Shown: in pieces, positions 16,915-25,318 of the stretch | How the letters are laid out: every line of letters starts with the position of its first letter | Numbering within the stretch: position 1 is the first letter of the stretch | Source: Chthonomonadaceae bacterium | Lineage (GTDB): Bacteria; Armatimonadota; Chthonomonadetes; Chthonomonadales; Chthonomonadaceae | Reading direction: 5' to 3' | NCBI GenBank assembly: GCA_027459665.1 | Contig: DAIDHN010000015.1 | Span: 1-54,971, forward strand | DNA length: 54,971 bases | Notes under the pieces: model-generated | The model's input: only the letters and a program-made list of their open reading frames with translations | Database searches by the model: none | Told to the model about the DNA's origin: nothing | Position numbers and translations under genes: made by a program

Positions 16915-18102
16915 ATGCTGAGGCGCCGTTTTGGGCGTACCAATCTACAGATACCAGTGTTATCCTGCGGAGGAATGCGGTACCAGTATAAATGGCAGGA
17001 TGCTGCGCCAGAAGAGATTCCTTTGGAACAGCAGGAGAATCTGGAAGCCTGTATTCATCGTGCCCTGGAACTTGGAATCAATCACATAGAAACCGCTCGT
17101 GGTTACGGTACCAGTGAAATGCAGCTTGGCCGCATACTGCCGGGTATACAGCGGGAAAAACTGATTATACAAACCAAAGTTGGGCCGCGCGCAGATGCTG
17201 CTGAATTTGTGAACACATTTGAAAAATCAATGGCATATCTCCATCTTGAATATGTAGACATGCTCTCTTTTCATGGTGTGAATACGCTGGAACATCTGGA
17301 GCATATTTTGAAGCCAGGCGGCTGCCTGGAAGCAATGCGCAAGCTGCAGAAAGAAGGCAGGGTACGCCATGTGGGCTTTAGCACGCATGGAGCATGCAGT
17401 GTGATACTGAAAGCAATTGAGAGCGATGTGTTTGAGTACCTTAATCTGCACTGGTACTATGTGAACCCTATCAACACACCGGCAGTTGAGGCTGCTGCAA
17501 AACGTGATATGGGTGTTTTCATTATATCTCCAACTGATAAGGGAGGAATGCTGCAAAAACCATCTGCAAAGATGGAGCAGCTTTGTTCTCCTCTGCTGCC
17601 TATGCAGTTCAATGATCTGTTTTGTTTAAGCCACCACACTGTACACACACTCAGCATTGGGGCATCCCGTCCTTCCGACTTCGATGCTCACGTTGAAGCT
17701 CTGCCGTATCTAGCGGATGTATCAGCTGCGCTTGTGCAGCCGCTCGCAAACATTCAGGGTGCGCTGGAAGCAGAATTTGGCGAGGAGTGGGTCAACGGCT
17801 GGTGGAAGGGGCTGCCAGAATACACCGAAACACCCGGCGGGGTGAATGTGCAGGAGATACTCAGACTGTATACTTTTGGCAAAGCGCTTGATTTGATGGA
17901 ATGGGCTAAGGGACGCTATAACTTGCTCACTGGAGAAGACCACTGGGTGCCGGGCAGAAATTCAGGCGAAATCGATGAAGATGAACTACTGCCATTGTTG
18001 GAAGAGAGTCCATTTCCTCGAAGAGTGATACATATGCTGCGAGAGGCTCATGAGGAACTGGCTGGGGAGCAGCTGAAAAGGCTGAGTCAGTCAGTCAGCT
18101 AA
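16915..18102 (+). CDS. Aldo/keto reductase
   Basis: The 395-residue protein has a TIM-barrel NAD(P)H-dependent oxidoreductase domain: FGRTNLQIPVLSCGGMR at the N-terminus, ETARGYGTSE carrying the catalytic Tyr, QTKVG with the Lys and SFHG with the His. The usual catalytic Asp is a Glu here (IETARGYG), a variant common in this branch. About 100 extra C-terminal residues go beyond the barrel. GAGGGGAG is placed well ahead of the ATG. It closes the five-gene co-directional run and overlaps the end of convergent lipB by 8 bp; the last residues are coded by an AGTC tandem repeat (18085-18096). Confidence 0.85.
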   Translation: MLRRRFGRTNLQIPVLSCGGMRYQYKWQDAAPEEIPLEQQENLEACIHRALELGINHIETARGYGTSEMQLGRILPGIQREKLIIQTKVGPRADAAEFVNTFEKSMAYLHLEYVDMLSFHGVNTLEHLEHILKPGGCLEAMRKLQKEGRVRHVGFSTHGACSVILKAIESDVFEYLNLHWYYVNPINTPAVEAAAKRDMGVFIISPTDKGGMLQKPSAKMEQLCSPLLPMQFNDLFCLSHHTVHTLSIGASRPSDFDAHVEALPYLADVSAALVQPLANIQGALEAEFGEEWVNGWWKGLPEYTETPGGVNVQEILRLYTFGKALDLMEWAKGRYNLLTGEDHWVPGRNSGEIDEDELLPLLEESPFPRRVIHMLREAHEELAGEQLKRLSQSVS

Positions 18103-18781
18103 AGGCTGCAGGGTAAACCAGAGAATGGCCAGATATGTGAGCGAATTTATTTGCAATCTGGCCTTCTACCTCAGTCAGCGACAAGGTTTGCTTTAGTATC
18201 TGCTGCATAGAAGTAACCCCATACCCCTGTATACCGCAGGGTACAATGTACTCAAAGCCTTGCAAATTGGTATTTACATTCAGAGCAAAACCATGCATTG
18301 TAACTGATCGACTGATTCGCACACCCATGGCAGCAATTTTTCGGTATTCAGACCCAACACTTGTCCAGACGCCTGTGTAGCCAGTAAATCTGCCTGCCTC
18401 AATGCCGTAACAATGCAGTGTTTGTATCAGAATTTCTTCCAGCATTCTCATATAGGCATGTACATCCGGTTGATTTGGGGGGCGCCGCAAATGAAGAATA
18501 GGGTAACCTACGCACTGGCCTGGTGCATGATAGGTTATGTCGCCGCCTCGGTCGCTTTCCAACACCTCTATGCCTCTTGCTTCTAACTGCACTCTGTTTA
18601 GCAGAAGGTTTTCTGCATGAGCGCTTTTTCCCAGGGTGATGACAGGAGGGTGCTGCATAAGCAGCAGCGTATCGGGAATAGAGTTCTGCTGGCGCAAACC
18701 TGCCAATTCTTTTTGAAGTTCCCATGCAGACTGGTAGGGTAATATGCCTGATTGAATGATTTGCAGGGGAGGAAGGTTCAT
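18095..18781 (-). CDS. lipB: Octanoyl-[acyl-carrier-protein]-protein octanoyltransferase
   Basis: LipB transfers octanoate from acyl carrier protein to the lipoyl domains of E2 and GcvH proteins, the first step of lipoate synthesis. The family segments RGGDITYHAPGQCVGYPI, the Lys in YRKIAAMGVR and the acyl-thioester Cys in IVPCGIQGYGVTS are all present in a 228-residue product. The frame runs on upstream, but ATG 18781 overlaps the thioesterase stop as ATGA and yields the expected N-terminus. The lipoylated partner SucB is encoded at 31956. No lipA is in the window. Confidence 0.92.
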   Translation of the reverse strand: MNLPPLQIIQSGILPYQSAWELQKELAGLRQQNSIPDTLLLMQHPPVITLGKSAHAENLLLNRVQLEARGIEVLESDRGGDITYHAPGQCVGYPILHLRRPPNQPDVHAYMRMLEEILIQTLHCYGIEAGRFTGYTGVWTSVGSEYRKIAAMGVRISRSVTMHGFALNVNTNLQGFEYIVPCGIQGYGVTSMQQILKQTLSLTEVEGQIANKFAHISGHSLVYPAAFS

Positions 18782-19206
18782 GACTGACTGCCTGTGCCAG
18801 AGGCAGTGAGAAGCTGCAGCAGATGCGGTGGCCAGGTTCGCGGAGCGCCATTTACATCCACCAGCAGCTGGTATGTTTCCGCTTCTGCGAGCAGGGTTTG
18901 GCCGAAATAAATTTTGTATGCAAATCGCACTGCACGGCGCCGCATCTCGGTGATTGTGGTAAGTAGCAGCAGATTTTGATCGTAGCGGGCAGACATCAAA
19001 TACCTGCATTGCAGTTCGACAACTGGCAGAAAAAGACCGTTTTGCTCCATTTCCCAGTAGTCCAGTCCTCGTTCCCTGCACAGGTCAGCCCTGCCTGCTT
19101 CAAACCAGAGCAGGTAAGAAGAGTGGTGTGCCACGCGAGCCGGGTCGCATTCAGCGTAGCGAACTCTGAATAGTGTTTGTGTTGGTTGAAAAAGATATTT
19201 CATCAT
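18778..19206 (-). CDS. Acyl-CoA thioesterase, 4-hydroxybenzoyl-CoA thioesterase (YbgC) type
   Basis: A 142-residue hot-dog fold protein. The start FRVRYAECDPARVAHHSSYLLW contains the family's catalytic Asp in a context matching YbgC/FadM-like thioesterases. It would hydrolyse an acyl-CoA thioester in the cytoplasm; the chain type is unknown. It is translationally coupled to lipB by a 4-bp overlap, which hints at a link with acyl-carrier or fatty-acid metabolism. Translation may start at either of two adjacent ATG codons. The upstream region is shared with divergent guaB. Confidence 0.83.
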   Translation of the reverse strand: MMKYLFQPTQTLFRVRYAECDPARVAHHSSYLLWFEAGRADLCRERGLDYWEMEQNGLFLPVVELQCRYLMSARYDQNLLLLTTITEMRRRAVRFAYKIYFGQTLLAEAETYQLLVDVNGAPRTWPPHLLQLLTASGTGSQS

Positions 19207-19224
19207 CGTATTGTACAGATATAC

Positions 19225-19246
19225 ACATTGATTTTTTATTCAATGT
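19225..19246. promoter_or_regulatory. Inverted repeat in the thioesterase/guaB divergent region
   Basis: ACATTGA and TCAATGT form a perfect 7-bp inverted repeat around an 8-bp A/T spacer. It lies 18 bp upstream of the thioesterase start and 50 bp ahead of the guaB -35 box. It could be an operator for the minus-strand genes; no regulator can be named. Confidence 0.35.
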
Positions 19247-19295
19247 ACCCTTTTTTGCCAAGTTAGGTAATCAGGCAGTGAGTTCTGAAAAAACA

Positions 19296-19324
19296 TTGAC
19301 AACCGATACTGTGTGTTGTATACT
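19296..19324 (+). promoter_or_regulatory. Sigma70-type promoter for guaB
   Basis: A consensus TTGACA (19296-19301) is followed after exactly 17 bp by TATACT (19319-19324). The expected start near 19331 leaves a leader of about 44 nt containing AGGAGG before guaB. This is the best match to a housekeeping promoter in the window. Confidence 0.85.
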
Positions 19325-19374
19325 CTGCGGTTATAACAAAAGGATATGATACATTGTTTTCAGGAGGCAAGGCA

Positions 19375-20895
19375 ATGCAGAGTATTGTTGAAAAAACTGT
19401 TGTAGTAGTGAGAGAAGGACTGAGTTTTGATGATGTATTGTTGGAGCCTCAGTCTAGTTCAGTTCGCCCTGATGAAGCAGACCCGCGTACAGTGATAGCC
19501 CGTGATATTCTATTGCGCTCACCCATTATCAGCTCCCCAATGGATAGAGTAACGGGCGCCCGAATGGCGATTGCCATGGCTAGAGAAGGGGGAATTGGAA
19601 TACTGCATCGCAACCAGCCGGCTGTTATGCAGGCACAGGAAGTGGACAAGGTAAAGCGGTCGGAACATGGCATTATAGTAGACCCTATCAGCTTGCAGCC
19701 GGACCGTACAATTCAGGATGCACTTGACTTGATGGAAAGGTACCACATATCTGGCGTGCCCATTACAGAGTTGGAAACAGGTGTGCTGGTTGGCATACTT
19801 ACGAATAGAGACATACGTTTTGAAACCAACTACCAGCGCACTATAGCAGAAGTAATGACAACCGACACCTCTCGGCCTGGGGGGTTGGTGACTGCATTTC
19901 CCGGGATTACACTGGAGCAGGCACAGGAGATTTTGCAGAAGCATCGCATAGAAAAACTGCCCATTGTCGATAAAGAACGCAGGTTGATGGGGTTAATAAC
20001 GATCAAGGATATTCAGAAAGTGCGAGATTACCCCAATGCTACCAAAGATGGCCGGGGGCGTCTGCGCTGCGGTGCAGCAATCGGTCCACTGCGCGACCCA
20101 GTAGGACGTACGGCAGTTCTGGTGGAAGCAGGTGTAGACTTGATCGTCATAGATGCCGCACATGGTCATTCACGCGGCGTGCTGGAAGCCCTTACTGCGG
20201 TTAAGCGTGCTTTCCCGGATTTGCCAGTGATGGCAGGCAACGTGGCTACAGCAGAATCTACCTGCGCATTGATAGAAGCAGGGGCGGATGCCATACGAGT
20301 GGGGCTGGGAGCAGGAAGCATTTGCACCACGCGCATTGTGAGCGGGGTAGGCGTGCCGCAGCTGACAGCCGTGATGGACTGCGCCGCAGCGGCCGAGCGA
20401 TATGGAATACCCGTGATAGCAGATGGAGGCATACGCTGGAGCGGTGACGCGTGCAAAGCGCTTGCAGCCGGAGCATCTGCCGTTATGCTGGGCAACATGC
20501 TGGCCGGAACAGACGAGGCCCCAGGTGGTGTGATACTTTATCAGGGCAGAGCGTACAAAGACTACAGAGGCATGGGAAGCGAAGCCGCAATGCAGGAAGG
20601 CTCAAGCGATAGGTATGGACAGGACAGCGGGGTGCGGCATGTACCAGAAGGGGTAGAGGGAAGAGTTCCTTATAAAGGCGCTTTGCACGATACTTTCTAC
20701 CAGATGCTGGGCGGTATTCGATCTAGCATGGGGTACCTGGGAGCACATAACCTGGAAGAATTCAGACAGAATGCACGATTTATTCGCCAAACAGGAGCCA
20801 GCCTGCGTGAAAGCCATGTACATGATGTATGGATTACCAAAGAGCCGCCCAACTACTCTAGCGAGTATGCTCACAATGAGAATGGAAGAGATTGA
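19375..20895 (+). CDS. guaB: Inosine-5'-monophosphate dehydrogenase
   Basis: IMPDH oxidises IMP to XMP with NAD+, the rate-limiting step of guanine nucleotide synthesis. The (beta/alpha)8 barrel shows [13 protein letters not shown] near the start, the catalytic loop [17 protein letters not shown] with the active Cys, [19 protein letters not shown] and GMGSEAAM. Two CBS motifs are inserted around residues 90-210, as in most bacterial enzymes. ATG 19375 follows AGGAGG and is preferred over the upstream in-frame start at 19354, giving 506 residues. trxB follows 50 bp later and may be co-transcribed. Confidence 0.97.
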   Translation: MQSIVEKTVVVVREGLSFDDVLLEPQSSSVRPDEADPRTVIARDILLRSPIISSPMDRVTGARMAIAMAREGGIGILHRNQPAVMQAQEVDKVKRSEHGIIVDPISLQPDRTIQDALDLMERYHISGVPITELETGVLVGILTNRDIRFETNYQRTIAEVMTTDTSRPGGLVTAFPGITLEQAQEILQKHRIEKLPIVDKERRLMGLITIKDIQKVRDYPNATKDGRGRLRCGAAIGPLRDPVGRTAVLVEAGVDLIVIDAAHGHSRGVLEALTAVKRAFPDLPVMAGNVATAESTCALIEAGADAIRVGLGAGSICTTRIVSGVGVPQLTAVMDCAAAAERYGIPVIADGGIRWSGDACKALAAGASAVMLGNMLAGTDEAPGGVILYQGRAYKDYRGMGSEAAMQEGSSDRYGQDSGVRHVPEGVEGRVPYKGALHDTFYQMLGGIRSSMGYLGAHNLEEFRQNARFIRQTGASLRESHVHDVWITKEPPNYSSEYAHNENGRD

Positions 20896-20945
20896 TTGTT
20901 CCGTTTCTCATTAACAGATAACCACAGATTTTGGGGATACTTGAC

Positions 20946-21938
20946 ATGAAATACAGTACGATAATTATTGGTTCGGGTCCGGCTGGCTACACTGCGGCGC
21001 TTTATACCGGGCGTGCCGGCATGAAGCCGCTGATGATAGATGGCGGGATAGGGCGGGGGCAGGAACTGCTGGGGGCAGGCGGGCAGCTGATGATTACGAC
21101 AGAGGTAGAAAACTACCCCGGATTTGTACACGGCATACAAGGCCCCGAATTAATGCAAATCATGCGTGAACAGGCGCTGCGATTTGATGTAGAAGTTGTA
21201 GAAGATATTGCGAACCAGGTTGACATGAGTCAGCGCCCCTTTAAGGTTTGGGTGGGAGATGCCAGCTATGAATCAGACACCTTGATTATTGCAACGGGGG
21301 CCTCGGCCAAATGGATTGGTCTGCCTGAGGAAAAACCGGCACACGAAGGCGGTTTGGGAGGCAAAGGAGTATCTGCCTGCGCTACCTGCGACGGCTTCTT
21401 TTTTCGTGGCAGGGAAGTAGCTGTGGTTGGCGGCGGTGATACCGCCATGGAAGAAGCAGTTTACCTTACCAATCATGCCAGCAAGGTAACAGTAATACAT
21501 AGGCGAGATACGCTGAGGGCTTCAAAAATAATGCAGAAGCGTGCTATGGACAATCAGAAGATACATTTTGTGTGGGACTCGGTGGTAGAACGAATACATG
21601 ATCCTGCTGAAGGATGTGTTACTGCTCTTACCCTGCGCAACCTGAAATCAGGTGCAACCTCTGTGCTGCCCGTGCAGGGGCTGTTTGTGGCGATTGGTCA
21701 CAAACCAAACACAGACCTTTTTCGTGGTCAGCTCGATCTGGATGAAACAGGCTATATTGTTACTCACCATGATGTTCGCACCAGTGTTTGCGGAGTCTTT
21801 GCCTGCGGAGATGTTCAGGATTCAGAATATCGACAGGCAATCAGCGCTGCAGGCTCGGGGTGCATGGCTGCTATACAGGCTGAACGCTTTCTTGAGGCTG
21901 AGAAAGCAGGAGACACAAGTGTACATGGGAGCTGGTAG
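20946..21938 (+). CDS. trxB: Thioredoxin reductase (NADPH)
   Basis: Flavoenzyme that reduces thioredoxin at the expense of NADPH. The FAD motif GSGPAGYTAAL is at the N-terminus, the redox-active pair is CATC, the NADPH motif is GGGDTAMEEA, and the C-terminal FAD segment is GVFACGDVQD. The 330-residue length is typical. ATG 20946, with GGGG about 8 bp upstream, is preferred over a start 15 bp earlier. No thioredoxin gene is adjacent. The stop lies 5 bp from the end of the convergent site-2 protease gene. Confidence 0.94.
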   Translation: MKYSTIIIGSGPAGYTAALYTGRAGMKPLMIDGGIGRGQELLGAGGQLMITTEVENYPGFVHGIQGPELMQIMREQALRFDVEVVEDIANQVDMSQRPFKVWVGDASYESDTLIIATGASAKWIGLPEEKPAHEGGLGGKGVSACATCDGFFFRGREVAVVGGGDTAMEEAVYLTNHASKVTVIHRRDTLRASKIMQKRAMDNQKIHFVWDSVVERIHDPAEGCVTALTLRNLKSGATSVLPVQGLFVAIGHKPNTDLFRGQLDLDETGYIVTHHDVRTSVCGVFACGDVQDSEYRQAISAAGSGCMAAIQAERFLEAEKAGDTSVHGSW

Positions 21939-21943
21939 CAGGC

Positions 21944-23050
21944 TCAACTGCTGCCTGATCCGGCATATCTCATTTGCAGCAGGCTGAGAAAATCTATCAG
22001 CGACTCTCTGGTAACAATGCCCTGAAGCGCATTCTTATCCATCACAAGTACAGCCCCGTTTTGCGGCATTTGCATCAGCAGTTCCTCTAGGGTTGCACTG
22101 GGTAAAAGCTTTACCAAGTCTCTTTGCATCGAAGCGGCTACATAGCCTGCAGGGCCTTCTACCGCCAGCCCCCGCAGCAGGTTTTCGCGTGTAAGCAAGC
22201 CAACAATTTCGTTTCCGTTGAAAATGGGGAAGTCATGCTGACTGGTTTCCATCATAAGTTCAGATGCGTTTTTTAGGCTGGAATTGAGTTCAAGCGTATG
22301 AAATTGACTTATCATGGCTTCATGTGCGTAGTGGCCTGATATGAGCACTTTGGTTTGAAGTGAGTTGGCTTCTGCTCCTGCAGCCATATAGACGAAAACT
22401 GCTACCAGAAGGAAGAGCAGATTGAGTGTGAAAAGCGCATACAAGCCGCCCAGCAGAGCCAGACTTTGGCCAATGGCAGCAGCAGTGCGAGTTGCCATGA
22501 GTTCATTCATTCTGCGTGAAAGCAGAGAGCGAAGCACCCTCCCGCCATCCATGGGAAATGCAGGAATCATATTGAAGAGAAACAGCACAGCATTGGCGTC
22601 TCTCAAATTTCCAATCATTTGTGCTGTAAACCCTGTTTTTACCTTTACAAAAAACATTGCGACACCCAAAACAATAGCAAGAATGAGGTTTACCACTGGT
22701 CCAGCCAGAGCTATCCACAGTTCATTTTGTTGTGAAGGAGCAGTTTCCAAGCTTGCAATACCACCGATGGGGTAGAGAACTATATCGCGGGTGCGAATGT
22801 GGTAGCGCTTTGCTGCAAGAGCATGGCCCAGTTCGTGCAGTACCACGCATGTGAACAGCAGCAGAACAAAAAGTATGGCTCCTGTGGTTTTGCCTGCCTC
22901 ACTGCCAATGCCAGAAGCAGCAATAAATACCAGCAGCAGCAAAAAGGTGAAGTGAATCCGTATAGGTATGCCTGCTATAGTAACCAGTTTGAAGGATGAA
23001 CCCGTGATGTGCGGATGAGTATTAGGTGCATTGTTTTGTGCCTGAGACAT
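21944..23050 (-). CDS. Site-2 protease family zinc metalloprotease with CBS domains
   Basis: A 368-residue polytopic intramembrane protease of family M50. The zinc motif HELGH lies at residues 72-76 inside a membrane helix, and the third ligand is in FPMDGGRVL. Five or six membrane segments occupy residues 25-230, and the C-terminal part (about 245-360) looks like a pair of CBS motifs that could sense adenine nucleotides, as in the SpoIVFB-like/Rv2625c group. Such proteases release membrane-bound regulators, including anti-sigma factors, and two of those are encoded in this window, but a link is only conjecture. GGAGG lies 10 bp before the ATG. Confidence 0.9.
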   Translation of the reverse strand: MSQAQNNAPNTHPHITGSSFKLVTIAGIPIRIHFTFLLLLVFIAASGIGSEAGKTTGAILFVLLLFTCVVLHELGHALAAKRYHIRTRDIVLYPIGGIASLETAPSQQNELWIALAGPVVNLILAIVLGVAMFFVKVKTGFTAQMIGNLRDANAVLFLFNMIPAFPMDGGRVLRSLLSRRMNELMATRTAAAIGQSLALLGGLYALFTLNLLFLLVAVFVYMAAGAEANSLQTKVLISGHYAHEAMISQFHTLELNSSLKNASELMMETSQHDFPIFNGNEIVGLLTRENLLRGLAVEGPAGYVAASMQRDLVKLLPSATLEELLMQMPQNGAVLVMDKNALQGIVTRESLIDFLSLLQMRYAGSGSS

Positions 23051-23167
23051 GTTTGCAAATCCTCCATGCTAATAGCCTTGCATATAATATACACGCAGAT
23101 GAGATTTCGTGCTGCTTCTCGCAGGTATACTGCATAAAAGCAGGTAGTTGAAGAGAGGAGAGACGCC

Positions 23168-25318
23168 ATGCGAAAGTTTGGCATGGTTATTCTGCTGTGT
23201 GTCTTAATCAATATGGCGCAAAGAAGAACCAGTGCGGCGATAAGCCATAAAAAGTTCACTTTTCTTGTGCTGTCAGGCATTATGCAGCATTCAAACAAAT
23301 CTGATATTGAAATGCACCATCTGTTGAGTACAGTGCAGAATTCTGGCATTCGCGCTTCTTTTGTAATTGAATGCGGCAACGAAACCTGGCGAGGCAGCAG
23401 GGCAGAGTACCAGAAAAGTGCAGAAAGCATTCTCTCTTGGAAAAACGCAGGCATTGGAGTGTATGCACTGCCCGGCACGCGAGATGTGGAGTGGTGCGGT
23501 GAAGGGAAAAATCTGTTTCAAAAAACCTTTGGCAAATTGTATCAGAGTTTTGATTATGACGGAGTACATTTTTTACTGTTAGACAGCACAGTCATGCTGC
23601 ACCAGCGAGGACATTTGGGGCAGGAAGAATTGCAGTTTGTTCAGCAGGACCTTAAGCGAATCCCTAGAGAAATGCCCGTATTTGTTGCCCTTTACCACCA
23701 CATAGGCACAAACGGTCCCCTGCATAGACCACTGGACAATGAGTACGATTTGCGTCATTTACTGCAGGGGCACAATGTAATCTGTCTGTTTTGCGGCCAG
23801 GGCAGCGAGAATGCCCTCTGGCATACCGACGGCATACCCACCATTACCAGTACTGGAATTGATAAAGGGGTTTATTTAAAAGTGGGTGTAGAACCCCACC
23901 TTGTGACTGTGACACGCTGTACACTACAAGAAAATACTCAAAGCATTCAGATATCTGTGCCAACACTGCAGCCGCTGCAATCGCAGCTTCAGGCTGGCTG
24001 GGATGACCCAGACAATCCATATTTGGCGCGAAGGAGAGCAGCAGCGCTGCTTGATCCCCGCTCGCCAAGCGATAACCCCGATGGGGAACGGGCAAAATGC
24101 AGAGTAGATGACGGCAGATGGCATGAGATGATGCAGGATGCCAGAGACATATGGAAACGAATGTTCTATACACAGGGCATAGGGGCAGGCGTGCATACCT
24201 GTGATGTGTTGTTGACTACCAGCAACAAAACAATACTGCAGGATGAGCTGATATTCGAGGTGGAGCGAAGCCACAAAGGGCCAACCAGAAGGTGGGCAGT
24301 GAATCTGCCAGACAGTATAGTATCCAACCCTCTGCTGGCAAAGGGTCTGCTTTATGTAACCTCCCTCACTGGCACTTGCTATGCACTGCGTACGCGTGAT
24401 GGCAGCCTGGCCTGGAGGTTTCGGTCACACGGCCCTCTGGCAGGTTCTGCTGTTTTGTACCAGGGCACAATTTATTTTGGCAGCACAGATGGATATTTGT
24501 ATGCTTTGAATGCGGTGAACGGGCGTATGCAGTGGAAGTACAATACGGGAGAGCCGCTATTGTCTACACCATCTGCAGCAGTGGGAATTGTGTGTGTTGG
24601 CGGCCGGGGGATGATATGGGGTATATCAGCTGAAAAGGGCAGACTGATTTGGAAACAGCCCTCTCATGGCTTCTTTTATGGAGTTGCTGTTACCGATGGA
24701 ACACATTTTTATGCGGCTAACTGCAAAAACAGTCTGTATGCTATGAATGCCTCTGACGGAAGTCTGTTATGGAAGAGAAATTGGAATGCACCCTATCCAG
24801 AATCAAACAATGTTTCCTCACCATCTGTATCTGATAACCGTGTGCTGCTTGCCACCAGCGACGGCGTGCTGCACTGTCTGAATGCTGCTACAGGCACAAC
24901 AGATTGGAAGGCAGGAGGCAGTGCCGGCAATGGTATGTTTGGAAATTCTTCGCCAGCTGTGGAGAACTCTCTTGTACTACTGCCCGACGAGGGAAAAAAC
25001 GGAAAAATCTATGCGTTCAATCTAGCAGATGGAAGCATTCAATGGGTGCAGGAAACAGGGCAGCAAATATCCGGTTCTTCACCTGCCCTGTCACCAGATG
25101 CACGCTCATTTGCCATTATGGGGGTTCGTGGAAACGTGTGTGTGCTAGATACTGCCACAGGGCACATGCTGTGGCAGTACTCTCTGGGGCCAGGAAATAT
25201 ATTTTCCAGGCCGGCGTACAACGGGAGCGTGGTATATACAACCACAATGGCCGATGATGTACAGGCAATCAACGGCCCGGGCGTAGGCGCGCCGCCGCCT
25301 ATACTACCACACTTCTAA
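23168..25318 (+). CDS. Exported fusion of a degenerate metallophosphoesterase fold and a PQQ-type beta-propeller
   Basis: A signal-like N-terminus (residues 1-23) precedes a domain (about 28-235) that follows the calcineurin-type phosphoesterase layout step by step but has lost its metal sites: SDxH reads SGIMQ (36-40), GD reads GN (70-71), GNHD reads GTRD (103-106) and GHxH reads GQGS (210-213); only the mid-domain HH (177-178) is kept. It is therefore probably non-catalytic. From about residue 380 to the end run seven repeats of the form (D/N/T)G-x3-W (for example [24 protein letters not shown]), the signature of PQQ/BamB-like seven-bladed propellers. AGGAGAG precedes the ATG. It may be a periplasmic binding or scaffold protein. 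Its last 4 bases overlap the convergent E1 gene. Confidence 0.82.
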   Translation: MRKFGMVILLCVLINMAQRRTSAAISHKKFTFLVLSGIMQHSNKSDIEMHHLLSTVQNSGIRASFVIECGNETWRGSRAEYQKSAESILSWKNAGIGVYALPGTRDVEWCGEGKNLFQKTFGKLYQSFDYDGVHFLLLDSTVMLHQRGHLGQEELQFVQQDLKRIPREMPVFVALYHHIGTNGPLHRPLDNEYDLRHLLQGHNVICLFCGQGSENALWHTDGIPTITSTGIDKGVYLKVGVEPHLVTVTRCTLQENTQSIQISVPTLQPLQSQLQAGWDDPDNPYLARRRAAALLDPRSPSDNPDGERAKCRVDDGRWHEMMQDARDIWKRMFYTQGIGAGVHTCDVLLTTSNKTILQDELIFEVERSHKGPTRRWAVNLPDSIVSNPLLAKGLLYVTSLTGTCYALRTRDGSLAWRFRSHGPLAGSAVLYQGTIYFGSTDGYLYALNAVNGRMQWKYNTGEPLLSTPSAAVGIVCVGGRGMIWGISAEKGRLIWKQPSHGFFYGVAVTDGTHFYAANCKNSLYAMNASDGSLLWKRNWNAPYPESNNVSSPSVSDNRVLLATSDGVLHCLNAATGTTDWKAGGSAGNGMFGNSSPAVENSLVLLPDEGKNGKIYAFNLADGSIQWVQETGQQISGSSPALSPDARSFAIMGVRGNVCVLDTATGHMLWQYSLGPGNIFSRPAYNGSVVYTTTMADDVQAINGPGVGAPPPILPHF

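Noticed and set aside
18085-18096. AGTC tandem triplet repeat at the end of the aldo/keto reductase gene
   Set aside because: Too short to call a functional repeat; it only encodes the terminal Ser/Gln/Val residues.
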